Shown in pieces: positions 1-8,231 of a stretch of 24,350 nucleotides of DNA (its first letter is position 1; each line of letters begins with the position of its first letter). Below the pieces are notes generated by a model that had not been told where the DNA came from, ran no database searches, and saw nothing but the letters and a program-made list of their open reading frames with translations. This DNA comes from Halobacteriaceae archaeon Tc-Br11_E2g27 (GTDB taxonomy: Archaea; Halobacteriota; Halobacteria; Halobacteriales; Haloarculaceae), in contig LKNH01000006.1 in assembly GCA_001564135.1 (NCBI GenBank), positions 1 to 24,350 of the forward strand. The letters run 5' to 3'. Both the position numbers and the translations under genes were made by a program.

Positions 1-763
1 AGAAGACGCCACCACGGTCAGCGAGTCGCGTGAACCGACGGTTTTCAATCCGTCTGACCCCACCACTTGTCGGTGGTTCAAACAACAGCGGACCAGCGAT
101 GAGCACGGCCACGACGCCGACAAAACTTGCAACGGCCGCCTCAATGCCAGGGTTCGCATAGAGTCCGTATGGTGAGACCGTGACGAAGAGTTCGGGAGCC
201 ACGAGGAAGATGCCAACCAAACTGACAAGGAGGACAACGATGGCACCGACGTTCCGAGTAGCAATCCCTGCCAGAGCGAGGCTAGCCCCTGCACCAAACG
301 CAAAGGTTGCTGAGAGCGCAATCCACAGCATGACAACGCCACCAAGAGTCAACTCATCAGCAGTGACAAGCGGGAGAAAGCCGACTGCGATGGGTGTAAG
401 GAACAGTCCGATATAATAGACGAGGTCCTTGAGCAGAAACGTTGCGAGCAGTTTGCGTCGAGAGATGGGTAGCGTCCGACCCGAGAAGACGAGTAACGTA
501 ACATCACCGAGGACGTTTCGCATCGCATCCCGACCGATGAGACCGATGGTCCCCACCTGCAGACCAAAGAGGAAAACGAGGACGAACAGTCCGGCAATGA
601 TGCTCTCCAGATTCGTTCCTGTCGCTTCAAGCAGCCAGACACCACCGGCGACGAGAACTGCCGTAAACAGGGGAAATCCGATAAATCGACCGCGGCCGAA
701 CAACTCAGTGTGCATCCGGTACTCTTCTACAAGCATCCGACGGAACACAAGCAGCGAACTCAT
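1..763 (-). CDS. ABC-2 type exporter permease, partial (C-terminus beyond window start)
   Basis: The frame is open from the ATG at 763 to the window edge, giving 254 codons without a stop. About six hydrophobic segments can be read, at roughly residues 28-46, 54-77, 108-132, 138-166, 171-190 and 205-227, with a basic stretch (RRK near 102-104) between helices. This is the pattern of the membrane subunit of a small ABC exporter. The start codon overlaps the stop codon of the upstream ATPase gene by 4 nt (ATGA, 760-763), so the two are almost certainly translationally coupled and form one transporter in the cytoplasmic membrane. The substrate cannot be told from the sequence. The permease assignment rests on topology and on its ATPase partner rather than on a diagnostic motif. 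Confidence 0.8.
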   Translation of the reverse strand, partial: MSSLLVFRRMLVEEYRMHTELFGRGRFIGFPLFTAVLVAGGVWLLEATGTNLESIIAGLFVLVFLFGLQVGTIGLIGRDAMRNVLGDVTLLVFSGRTLPISRRKLLATFLLKDLVYYIGLFLTPIAVGFLPLVTADELTLGGVVMLWIALSATFAFGAGASLALAGIATRNVGAIVVLLVSLVGIFLVAPELFVTVSPYGLYANPGIEAAVASFVGVVAVLIAGPLLFEPPTSGGVRRIENRRFTRLADRGGVF

Positions 764-1533
764 CGAGTGGAGGCCCCCTCTACCCTGTTGCCGTTTTCGA
801 TACGCTCATGTGCTGTCTCTCTCCGCTCTGCGTCCAACCGAACTTCCGTCGCGAACGTATCGAGCAACCCGCCATCAAGTTCTCGTGGGTCACGTTCGGC
901 GACGAGTCGGCCACCAGCGATGATACCGACCGTCGTGCAGAGTTCCTCAGCGACCTCCATGAAATGCGTCGAAAGAAAGAGCGTATTCCCAGCCTCGCAG
1001 TATTCGTTGAGTTGGGTCTTCACTTCCGCCTGCATCAAGGGGTCAAGGTTAACCAGCGGTTCGTCAATAAAGACAAGTTCTGGTTCGTGAATGAACACCT
1101 GAGCGAGCATCACCCGTTGACGTTCACCCTCCGAAAGGTCGCTTGAGAGGGTATCAAGAATTCCCTGAAACTGGAGTTTCCGAGCCCACTCCTCGATACG
1201 ACTCCCAATATTGTCCAATCCACGTATGTCAGAAACAAATTCGAGATACTCACGCGGCGTCAGAAAGCTCGGTGGGTCCTCGCGCTCAGGAAGGATGCCG
1301 ACCGACTCACGAACGGCAATTGGGTCGGAAACAGGGTCGATTCCGAGGACTGACAGTGACCCGCTGGTTGGCGTTCGCTGCCCGGTCAGCAGTTCGATAG
1401 TCGTCGTCTTTCCCGACCCGTTCGGTCCCAGTAACCCGTACAGTTCCCCGCGCTCAACGGTCAGGTCAAGCCCGTCCAGTGCAACCACATCCCCGTATTT
1501 CTTCGTCAGATTGCGCGTCTCGACTGCAGGCAT
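760..1533 (-). CDS. ABC transporter ATP-binding protein (ABC-2 exporter ATPase)
   Basis: This 257-residue ATPase would power the membrane partner encoded just downstream. Walker A is GPNGSGKTTT (residues 36-45), the signature is LSEGERQR (133-140), Walker B is LVFIDEP (153-159) and the switch histidine is H190 in STH. The Q-loop position reads ILPE instead of containing glutamine, a variation also seen in other ABC-2 type ATPases. I chose the ATG at 1533 over the TTG at 1572 because the protein then begins with a normal N-terminus for the family (MPAVETRNLT) and because a TTATAA box lies about 28 nt upstream, inside the longer version. The stop codon overlaps the permease start by 4 nt. Direction of transport and cargo are not shown by the sequence; export is inferred from the family. 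Confidence 0.93.
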   Translation of the reverse strand: MPAVETRNLTKKYGDVVALDGLDLTVERGELYGLLGPNGSGKTTTIELLTGQRTPTSGSLSVLGIDPVSDPIAVRESVGILPEREDPPSFLTPREYLEFVSDIRGLDNIGSRIEEWARKLQFQGILDTLSSDLSEGERQRVMLAQVFIHEPELVFIDEPLVNLDPLMQAEVKTQLNEYCEAGNTLFLSTHFMEVAEELCTTVGIIAGGRLVAERDPRELDGGLLDTFATEVRLDAERRETAHERIENGNRVEGASTR

Positions 1534-1555
1534 GGACCAACAGATGGTGCGTGGA

Positions 1556-1567
1556 GTCTTATAAGAC
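1556..1567 (-). promoter_or_regulatory. TATA box inside a 12-nt perfect palindrome
   Basis: GTCTTATAAGAC is a perfect palindrome. Its TTATAA core (1559-1564) is centred about 28 nt before the ATG at 1533, the spacing of a leaderless haloarchaeal promoter. It sits in the 60-nt gap after the upstream bPH2 gene, so the ABC pair may be transcribed on its own as well as by read-through. The symmetry could also serve a regulator, which is inference. Confidence 0.55.
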
Positions 1568-1593
1568 AGCAACGGACGGGTCGGTTGCCGCTT

Positions 1594-3120
1594 TCAATCA
1601 GAGAGTTGCGGTGTGTTGTCAAACCCAGTGTTGTCTTCTTGTGAAGACTGCTCGTTGAATGCCCCCTCTTCATCCCCGGCAAGACGTGCCTTCGCAGATT
1701 CCTGGAATCGGTCGTGAACGAGTTCCCGAAGCTCTCTCGCATCGTCGATATGAATATCGAGCGCAATTGCGTCACCACCCCAGAAACCGCCAGAGCTTGC
1801 GGTATCAACGACAAGCGTTCCCAGATTGTGTCGGTACTGGAAGATGGTCTGTGAGTCGCTAACAGTCTGGACGCGATAGTACGGAACGATGGTCGTCCGA
1901 CGCGTCCAGAAGCCTGACTGAGTGACGACGTGGTTCTCGTCGTAGTAGTAGCCGAGATTGACGTATTTCAGGTAGGCTGCTGGCAGGACTAACACGAGCA
2001 GGGAGAGGCCGAGATACCAGTCTGCCAACTCACCTGTCTGCAGATGGATACCTGCGAGTATTGCAGTAACAGCGAGCACAATCAACGTATACCGACCAAT
2101 GTATCGTCGCATGGCTCGCTTTGGCGGGCTCTGGAACTCAACCTCCCCGACGCCTTCTATCGTCGTGGCGAGTTCGAACACCCGATTTCGTTTGGCAATC
2201 GGAACCGCAGATTCGACACTGTCGCTTCCCTGTCCGGGGGCATAGCCTGCCGTCTCGATGACCATGTTGGCGTAGCCAGCAGCCCGCGCGATGAAGTTCT
2301 CACGTATCATCAGCGTCTGGACTTTCGACAGCGGAATCGTCCCTCTATACTGCTGGAGGAGTCCTCGTTCGTATCGGAGTTCCCCTTCGTGACGGAGTAG
2401 TCTGAACCCATAATACCGGAGTACGGCTTGAATGCCGCTAATAATCCAGAGAAGAACAAGCGCGGCAATCGCAACGAGCGGGCCAAGGAGCAACAATAGC
2501 GCAACCCGGGGCTCAACCTGTTGGGCAGCGACCGGTGACCCGAGCACCGAGAGACCGACGACGAACAGTGCAAAGAGTCGGAAATTAGCCGACGTCACGC
2601 CAAGAATTGCAAGCTCCCGCTGGTCGAGTTCAAAGAGGATATCGTGTGGCGCACCGGGGTCACGTTCGCTCGTATCGCCTCGCTTCTTGTCGCTGATAAT
2701 CTCCTGTAACCGAGTGGCTTCGGGTTCGCTCACGTACCGAAGTCGTGCTTCCGAGTCGCCACCACCTGCCGTCTCAAGTCGGACCTCCGCGATGCCAATC
2801 GCTCGCTGAAAGATATTCTGGGCGATATCAACGTTCTGAATGCGTTCGAACGGAATCTCACGCTCCCGGCGTGAAAAGACCCCAGAATGAATGTCAAAGG
2901 TATCCCGCGTAATGTGGTATTCGTATCTCCGGACATACGCAGTCTGCCAGAGCGCCACCGCACCTAACCCAAGGAAAATAAACGTTGCCGTCGATTGAAT
3001 ATCCATCCCGCCACCTTCACCACCGCCTGGCGAGAAAAAGACCGAGAACAGGATAATACCGATGATGACGAAGGTGTTTTCGAGTACCCGATACGGAATC
3101 GAACGGGGGTCAAGATTCAT
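1594..3120 (-). CDS. Membrane protein with three bPH2 (DUF304) domains, YdbT-like
   Basis: This 508-residue protein alternates membrane hairpins with three copies of the bacterial PH-like fold (bPH2, formerly DUF304). Hydrophobic pairs lie near residues 14-60, 178-230 and 341-386. The PH-like copies lie near 66-142, 236-317 and 390-472, and each has the family's short core motif (IPFERIQNVD, IPLSKVQTL, VPYYRVQTV). The arrangement and length match the YdbT type. The ATG overlaps the stop of the preceding bPH2 gene by 4 nt (3117-3120), so the two are coupled and probably form one membrane complex. In Bacillus subtilis the YdbS/YdbT pair has been connected with resistance to antimicrobial peptides; a similar envelope-defence role here is only inference. 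The C-terminal 30 residues are polar and probably disordered. Confidence 0.9.
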   Translation of the reverse strand: MNLDPRSIPYRVLENTFVIIGIILFSVFFSPGGGEGGGMDIQSTATFIFLGLGAVALWQTAYVRRYEYHITRDTFDIHSGVFSRREREIPFERIQNVDIAQNIFQRAIGIAEVRLETAGGGDSEARLRYVSEPEATRLQEIISDKKRGDTSERDPGAPHDILFELDQRELAILGVTSANFRLFALFVVGLSVLGSPVAAQQVEPRVALLLLLGPLVAIAALVLLWIISGIQAVLRYYGFRLLRHEGELRYERGLLQQYRGTIPLSKVQTLMIRENFIARAAGYANMVIETAGYAPGQGSDSVESAVPIAKRNRVFELATTIEGVGEVEFQSPPKRAMRRYIGRYTLIVLAVTAILAGIHLQTGELADWYLGLSLLVLVLPAAYLKYVNLGYYYDENHVVTQSGFWTRRTTIVPYYRVQTVSDSQTIFQYRHNLGTLVVDTASSGGFWGGDAIALDIHIDDARELRELVHDRFQESAKARLAGDEEGAFNEQSSQEDNTGFDNTPQLSD

Positions 3121-3983
3121 AACGCGTCGCCACCCTCCGCCTCGATGGCCAGTTCTTTCACCCGTTGCTGGAGGTCCCGCGCCTCTTCAGGTTCAAGCCC
3201 GGGAATCGAGACATCCGCACCGCGCGAACCGGCAGTGTAGACGACGAGCGTCGAGAGCCCAAGCCAGCGTTCGAGCACCCCACGGCGGGTATCGACGTGT
3301 TGAATCCGAACATAGGGGACGAGCGACCGCCGATGAGTAATAACGCCACGTTCGAGATAGATTGCGTCGGCGCGAACCTGGTAAACCCATTTTCGATACC
3401 GGAGAGTAACCCAGATGATGCCGGTGATAAACAGGACGATAAGAACGAGTGTCCCGACCCGTGGGTCCAGACCCAGATTCCCCAGAACGAAGGTGAACAC
3501 GAGCGTCAGTATGACGACATAGACCGAGGTCCAGACCCCCCATTCGAGTTGTACCTTTGGAGCCAACGAACGGCGGTCTGTCGTGTATTCCAGGATTTGT
3601 TCAGGGTCAAGTCCACGCTTGCTTTTACGGATGGCATCGTCCGCTGCGGTGACCCGCTCGTCAAAGCTCATCTCGCCGACCGGTTTTGATTCCTGCTGTT
3701 GGACATCGGAGTGCTGTCCTTGTTCCGTCGATAGCTGCTCCTGTTTTTGTTCCGTTTTTGGTTGTTCAGTATGTTCAAACAGTTCTTCTTCCGAGGGAAC
3801 GCGTGGCTCTGTCTGTTCCCGTTGGTCCGTGGCCTCCGGTGAATCGAGTCCGGAATTGGCTGCTCGGTCATCAGTTGCGTGTTCCGACTCGTCGCCGTTA
3901 GCAGGCTGTGAGGTGTCTTCCCTGTCCTCCGCAGCCGTGTTACGACCCGGCGGCACGTCCGACTTCTCGGGTCCGTCGCTCAT
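3117..3983 (-). CDS. Membrane bPH2-domain protein with long acidic N-terminal tail, YdbS-like
   Basis: The first 105 or so residues are a low-complexity tail rich in Glu, Gln, Asp and Ser, typical of disordered haloarchaeal segments. After it come two membrane helices (about residues 149-193) and a single bPH2 domain (about 200-280) with the core motif LVPYVRIQHVD. This is the usual shape of the small partner of a YdbS/YdbT pair, apart from the tail, which is much longer than in bacterial YdbS. The start could be the ATG at 3989 or at 3983. I prefer 3983 because a weak TTAA box at 4010-4013 lies about 28 nt upstream. The gene follows uvrA after about 53 nt on the same strand and overlaps the next gene by 4 nt. 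Its molecular function is unknown. Confidence 0.88.
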   Translation of the reverse strand: MSDGPEKSDVPPGRNTAAEDREDTSQPANGDESEHATDDRAANSGLDSPEATDQREQTEPRVPSEEELFEHTEQPKTEQKQEQLSTEQGQHSDVQQQESKPVGEMSFDERVTAADDAIRKSKRGLDPEQILEYTTDRRSLAPKVQLEWGVWTSVYVVILTLVFTFVLGNLGLDPRVGTLVLIVLFITGIIWVTLRYRKWVYQVRADAIYLERGVITHRRSLVPYVRIQHVDTRRGVLERWLGLSTLVVYTAGSRGADVSIPGLEPEEARDLQQRVKELAIEAEGGDAL

Positions 3984-4023
3984 TATCATTCACTCAGTGT
4001 GGTATCGAGTTAAGTCCCAGGGA

Positions 4024-4036
4024 ACTAAACAGAAAA
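4024..4036 (-). terminator. T-rich stretch after uvrA, probable transcription terminator
   Basis: Directly after the uvrA stop codon the minus strand reads TTTTCTGTTT, an archaeal-style oligo-T terminator with no obvious hairpin. It overlaps the region that would hold the promoter of the downstream bPH2 pair, which argues for separate transcription of uvrA and that pair. Confidence 0.4.
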
Positions 4037-7015
4037 TTAGTCGTCAGTCGCCTCAACCGCTTGCGGGTCGCTTTCGACGTCGCTATCCTCCTCACGGTCG
4101 GCACGAGGGCCATCAAGGTCAACGCTCGGGAGCAAATCACGGAGATACCGTCCAGTGTATGACTCCTCGGTTCGGGCAACCTCCTCTGGCGTGCCGGTTG
4201 CAACAAGCCGGCCGCCATGTTCGCCGCCCTCCGGCCCAAGGTCGATAATCTGGTCCGCGTTTTTCACGAGGTCGAGTTCGTGTTCGATGACGATGACCGT
4301 GTTCCCATCATCGGTCAGCCGGTGAAGGACATCAATTAACTTCCGTTCGTCCTCCGGATGCAGGCCGGTCGTCGGCTCATCAAGCAGATAGAGGGTATCA
4401 CCAGTGTCTTTCTTTCCGAGTTCCTCGGCGAGTTTGACCCGCTGTGCCTCTCCACCGGAAAGGGTCGTCGATGGCTGGCCGAGTCGCATGTAATCGAGTC
4501 CAACGTCCTTGAGGAGTTTGAGCCGTCGGCGAAGTTGGCTATGGCTCTCGAAGAAATCATAGGCCTCCTCGACGCTCATCTGAAGGACGTCAGCAATTGT
4601 CTTCCCCTTGAACGTCACGTCAAGCGTTTCGTCGTTGTAGCGGTCGCCCCCACACTCCTCACAGGGAACGTAGACGTCAGAGAGGAAGTTCATCTCGATT
4701 TTGACGTTGCCCTGCCCACCACACTCTTCACAGCGGCCGCCTTTGACGTTGAACGAGAACCGACCTTTCTCGTAGCCACGCTGTTTCGAGAGTTCGGTTT
4801 CAGCGAAAAGCTCGCGGACGTAATCGAAAACGTTCGTATAGGTCGCCGGGTTTGAGCGCGGCGTGCGGCCAATCGGTGACTGGTCGATGAGACGAACCGT
4901 CTCAATCTGGTCAAGCCCCTCGATTGCGTCATGCTCGCCGGGGTCGACGCTCGTGTTGTCGTTCATCTCGCGAGCCAGTCCTTTGTAGAGAACATCGTGC
5001 ATCAGCGTCGATTTACCGGAACCGGAAACGCCGGTAATGGCGGTAAAACAACCGATTGGAAGTTCGACATCGAGGTCCGAGAGGTTGTGCTGACGAGCAC
5101 CACGGATGGTGATTTGTCCCTGTGGGTCACGGCGGGAATCCGGGACAGGAATCGATTTCTCGCCGCTGAGATACTCTCCGGTGATGCTTTCCTCACATTC
5201 AAGTACGTCATCAAACGAGCCGTTGACGACGACCTCACCGCCGCGCTTTCCTGGGCCTGGGCCCATGTCGACGATGTTATCAGCCCGCCGCATCGTCTCG
5301 GTGTCGTGTTCGACGACGAGCAAGGTATTGCCGGTATCACGGAGTTCCTCAAGCGTATTCAGTAGGCGGTCGTTATCCCGTTGGTGCAGGCCAATTGATG
5401 GCTCATCGAGGACATAGAGAACGCCGACAAGACCGGAACCAATCTGCGTTGCAAGCCGGATTCGCTGGCTTTCTCCGCCAGAGAGGGTTGAAGCCTCCCT
5501 GTCGAGTGTGAGATATTCAAGCCCCACCTCGCACATAAATCCGAGTCGGGACCGGATTTCTTTCAGAATCTCCTCGGCGATTTTCGTCTCTCGTTCGTTC
5601 AGGTTCGCTTCCAGCCCCTCGAAGTGCTCCAGCGCATCGCCGATTGACATCTGATTGACCTCCGTGATGGAGGTTCCGGCAACGCGAACGTGCCGTGACT
5701 GTTCTTTCAGACGGGTGCCATCACATTCAGGACAGGTCGTGACGGCCATGTACTCCTCAATGTGGTCGCGGGCACGGTCGCTGTCGGTTTCGACGTGACG
5801 CCGCTCCAGATTCGGGATGACTCCTTCGAAGCGTTCGGTCTTTTCACGGGTTCCGTTTTTCGTCCGCCACTCGAAATGGACCTGCTCGTCAGTGCCATAG
5901 AGGAACTGTCGCTGGATATCTTCGTCCAACTCTTCGAACGGTGATTCGAGCGAGACACCAAAGTGGACAGCGACGTTATCGAGCTGTCGGGAATAGTACG
6001 TCCGGTTGTAGCTCCAGGGTTCAAACACGTGTTTGAGCGGCTTTGATGGGTCCTTTATGACCAAGTTCTCGTCAACTTCCTTGGTCGAACCGATACCCTC
6101 ACACGCGGGACAGGCCCCGTATGGACTGTTGAACGAAAACGAGCGGGTCTCAATCTCGGAGAACTGAAAGTCGGAGTTGGGGTTGCCGAGTTCTTCGGAA
6201 AACTCGACAACAAGGCGGTCATCGGTGTCAGCGTCCGCCGCAAGCGAGCCTGTCGAGCGTGTGTTCGAGGCAAATGGCGTCTCTGCTGGCGGCTCCGGGA
6301 CGATGAGCTTGAGCATACCGTCTGCCTCTTCAAGCGCGGTGTCGACGGAGTCAGCGATGCGCGAGCGTGCTTCGGTGGAGACGGTTACGCGGTCCACGAT
6401 GACATCGATAGTGTGGTCGTAGTTCTGGTCGAGGTCCGGCCCATCAAGCGTCAGGTCACGTACCTCGCCATCGACTTCAACCCGTGTGTATCCCTCGCTG
6501 ACGAGCTCTTCAAACAGCTCCTCGAACTCCCCTTTCTGGTCTCTAATAACTGGTGCGGCGATTTTTGCTCTTGTCCCCTCCGGGAGTTCGAGAATTTGAC
6601 GGACCATATCCTGTGCGGACTGTTCGCCAACCTCCTCGCCGGTGATGGGGTCATACTGTGTCCCGACTCGGGCATAGAGAAGCCGGAGATAATCATGTAA
6701 TTCGGTGACGGTTCCGACCGTCGAGCGGGGATTGTTCGCGGCATTTTTCTGGTCGATGGAGATAGCAGGCGAGAGTCCTTCGACGTTTTCGACCTGCGGT
6801 TTGTCCATCTGCCCCAGAAAGTTACGGGCATATGCCGACAGCGATTCGATATACCGGCGCTGTCCTTCCGCATAGATGGTTTCGAACGCCAAAGAGGATT
6901 TTCCAGACCCCGAGAGCCCGGTGACGACGGTCAACTCCTCGCGGGGAATGGTCACATCAACGTCTTTCAGGTTGTGCTCGCTGGCCCCACGGACTTCGAT
7001 GTAGTCGCGGCTCAT
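4037..7015 (-). CDS. uvrA: UvrABC excinuclease subunit A
   Basis: This is a full-length UvrA (992 residues), the damage-recognition ATPase of nucleotide excision repair, which loads UvrB at DNA lesions. Both ABC modules are complete. Module 1 has Walker A GLSGSGKSS (33-41), signature LSGGESQR (511-518) and Walker B YVLDEPS (534-540). Module 2 has GVSGSGKST (662-670), LSGGEAQR (852-859) and YLLDEPT (876-882). Cysteine pairs lie at 302/305, 428/431, 762/765 and 785/788, matching the two zinc modules of the family. The final 30 or so residues are an acidic tail, an adaptation common in halophiles. The ATG at 7015 gives a normal N-terminus; a weak GATAC box lies about 25 nt upstream. No uvrB or uvrC lies in the window. 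Confidence 0.98.
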   Translation of the reverse strand: MSRDYIEVRGASEHNLKDVDVTIPREELTVVTGLSGSGKSSLAFETIYAEGQRRYIESLSAYARNFLGQMDKPQVENVEGLSPAISIDQKNAANNPRSTVGTVTELHDYLRLLYARVGTQYDPITGEEVGEQSAQDMVRQILELPEGTRAKIAAPVIRDQKGEFEELFEELVSEGYTRVEVDGEVRDLTLDGPDLDQNYDHTIDVIVDRVTVSTEARSRIADSVDTALEEADGMLKLIVPEPPAETPFASNTRSTGSLAADADTDDRLVVEFSEELGNPNSDFQFSEIETRSFSFNSPYGACPACEGIGSTKEVDENLVIKDPSKPLKHVFEPWSYNRTYYSRQLDNVAVHFGVSLESPFEELDEDIQRQFLYGTDEQVHFEWRTKNGTREKTERFEGVIPNLERRHVETDSDRARDHIEEYMAVTTCPECDGTRLKEQSRHVRVAGTSITEVNQMSIGDALEHFEGLEANLNERETKIAEEILKEIRSRLGFMCEVGLEYLTLDREASTLSGGESQRIRLATQIGSGLVGVLYVLDEPSIGLHQRDNDRLLNTLEELRDTGNTLLVVEHDTETMRRADNIVDMGPGPGKRGGEVVVNGSFDDVLECEESITGEYLSGEKSIPVPDSRRDPQGQITIRGARQHNLSDLDVELPIGCFTAITGVSGSGKSTLMHDVLYKGLAREMNDNTSVDPGEHDAIEGLDQIETVRLIDQSPIGRTPRSNPATYTNVFDYVRELFAETELSKQRGYEKGRFSFNVKGGRCEECGGQGNVKIEMNFLSDVYVPCEECGGDRYNDETLDVTFKGKTIADVLQMSVEEAYDFFESHSQLRRRLKLLKDVGLDYMRLGQPSTTLSGGEAQRVKLAEELGKKDTGDTLYLLDEPTTGLHPEDERKLIDVLHRLTDDGNTVIVIEHELDLVKNADQIIDLGPEGGEHGGRLVATGTPEEVARTEESYTGRYLRDLLPSVDLDGPRADREEDSDVESDPQAVEATDD

Positions 7016-7103
7016 TCGTTACCAATGGCATGGACTGTATCAGTGAAACCCTGTCGGTTTCGGTTGCCCAGAAAGAGCATCTACCCTGGACTCGTCGACC
7101 CCT

Positions 7104-7616
7104 TCATTTGGCCATCGGGCCCTGAAGCCATTCCTGTTGCTCTTCAGTAAGAATACGATAGAGCGCTGTCCGTGCCAACACAACTGCCGCAAGAACGGTC
7201 CCGAGAATGACGGCAAATACCGGCCCGAGAATAACGCCACCAGTCTCTAGCCCAATGATGACATAGAGGCTGGCCAGCGACCACCACAGCGTATAGCTCG
7301 CGACGATACCGACAACCAACGTGATGAAAATCCCGTTCAACGAGAAAGAGGCAGCACCCGGATACGCCGGTTTGCCAATCAAGTCACGAAACCCCTCCCA
7401 GCCATATCTGACACACCGGGCAAGCAACGACAGCGAAAGGAGGCCAGGGACGAAGATAGCTGCCCAAATCCAGAGCCTATCAAGGCTCGTCCCACCGCCG
7501 AAAATGAACGCAGGCTCCACCGCCCAGATAGCCGCAAGCACTAACAAAGCAACGGAGAGGCCTAGCTCCACGGATAGCCGCGTTGATTCCACCATCTCTC
7601 TGTCGGGGGGACGCAT
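7104..7616 (-). CDS. Small four-helix membrane protein of unknown function
   Basis: I do not recognise this 170-residue protein. It has about four hydrophobic segments, near residues 16-35, 47-67, 91-112 and 118-147, and a polar C-terminus (ILTEEQQEWL). The reading frame extends upstream to 7736, but I place the start at the ATG at 7616 (MRPPDREMVES). A CTTATA box at 7640-7645 is centred 26-27 nt before it, and the longer N-terminus is Cys- and Arg-rich, unlike the rest. The ATG at 7595 is another possibility. It lies upstream of uvrA with an 88-nt gap and diverges from the GNAT gene. Nothing in the sequence points to a specific role. Confidence 0.75.
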   Translation of the reverse strand: MRPPDREMVESTRLSVELGLSVALLVLAAIWAVEPAFIFGGGTSLDRLWIWAAIFVPGLLSLSLLARCVRYGWEGFRDLIGKPAYPGAASFSLNGIFITLVVGIVASYTLWWSLASLYVIIGLETGGVILGPVFAVILGTVLAAVVLARTALYRILTEEQQEWLQGPMAK

Positions 7617-7639
7617 CACCTGCCCTTCCGTGGGCGAGC

Positions 7640-7645
7640 TATAAG
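7640..7645 (-). promoter_or_regulatory. TATA box of the four-helix membrane protein gene, possibly shared
   Basis: On the minus strand CTTATA is centred about 26-27 nt upstream of the ATG at 7616, consistent with leaderless transcription. The surrounding GCTATAAGC is nearly symmetrical and is the only TATA-like element in the 60-nt gap before the divergent GNAT gene (ATG 7677), so it may serve both directions. Confidence 0.5.
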
Positions 7646-7676
7646 CGTGATACGTTCGAAAGTCAGGATACCGCCG

Positions 7677-8183
7677 ATGCCTCCCACCGTCCGCGAAGCA
7701 ACGCCAGCCGACGCAGCACGAATGATAACCGTTCAAGAAGCCGCAGTTCGAACCCGTGGAACCGACGCCTACACGAGAGAACAGGTCGAGGCGTGGGCGA
7801 GTGACAGAAATCCGGACGAGTATCCGATTACGTCACCGGAAACAGAAGTCCTCGTCGCCGAACGTGACGAAACTGTCGTTGGCTTCGGCTGGCTGAAACC
7901 CGAAGCGGACGACTATTTCGATGCTGACGTAGCGGGTGAGATTACGGCGGTCTACGTCCATCCCGCAGCGGCCAGAGAGGGAGTCGGGGCCACGATTTAT
8001 GCTCGACTGGAAAAGGTTGCTCGGAAGGAAAACCTCGATTCGCTCGGGCTCTGGGCATCGTTAAATGCCGTGCCGTTTTACGAATTGCAAGGTTTTGAGC
8101 CAGTAACGGAACAATCACTGGAATTTGAGAGTGGTGTTGCTGTCGATGTGTTGGAGATGAAAAAAGAATTGAGAAGAGAGTGA
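7677..8183 (+). CDS. GNAT-family N-acetyltransferase
   Basis: This 168-residue protein has the GNAT fold, which transfers an acetyl group from acetyl-CoA to an amine. The coenzyme-A pyrophosphate loop is visible as VHPAAAREGVGA (94-105), preceded by the beta-strand GEITAVY. The downstream segment SLGLWASLNAVPFYELQGF (122-140) is the usual motif B region with the N..A..FY..GF signature of RimI-like members. I prefer the ATG at 7677 (MPPTVREATPADA) over an upstream in-frame ATG at 7647, because GNAT proteins commonly begin with such a T/VREATPAD strand. The substrate is unknown; small molecule, protein N-terminus or antibiotic are all possible. The gene ends 48 nt before the end of the convergent aminotransferase gene. 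Confidence 0.92.
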   Translation: MPPTVREATPADAARMITVQEAAVRTRGTDAYTREQVEAWASDRNPDEYPITSPETEVLVAERDETVVGFGWLKPEADDYFDADVAGEITAVYVHPAAAREGVGATIYARLEKVARKENLDSLGLWASLNAVPFYELQGFEPVTEQSLEFESGVAVDVLEMKKELRRE

Positions 8184-8231
8184 TACGAGGGGCGGCCTGC
8201 CCGCTACTGCCCGACAACAGTTGTCCGCGCT

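Noticed and set aside
61..90. GGTTCAAAC resembling a tRNA T-loop
   Set aside because: No acceptor or anticodon stem can be drawn around it, and it lies inside the permease coding frame.
429..923. 164-codon open frame on the plus strand over the ABC genes
   Set aside because: It lies antisense to the coupled ABC permease and ATPase, whose motifs are clear. Its product is Arg/Ser/Pro-rich, as expected of a shadow frame.
3583..4248. 221-codon open frame on the plus strand with a Cys/Ser-rich product
   Set aside because: It is the reverse reading of the acidic, Gln-rich tail of the YdbS-like protein and the end of uvrA. Glu and Gln codons read backwards give Ser, Leu and Cys.
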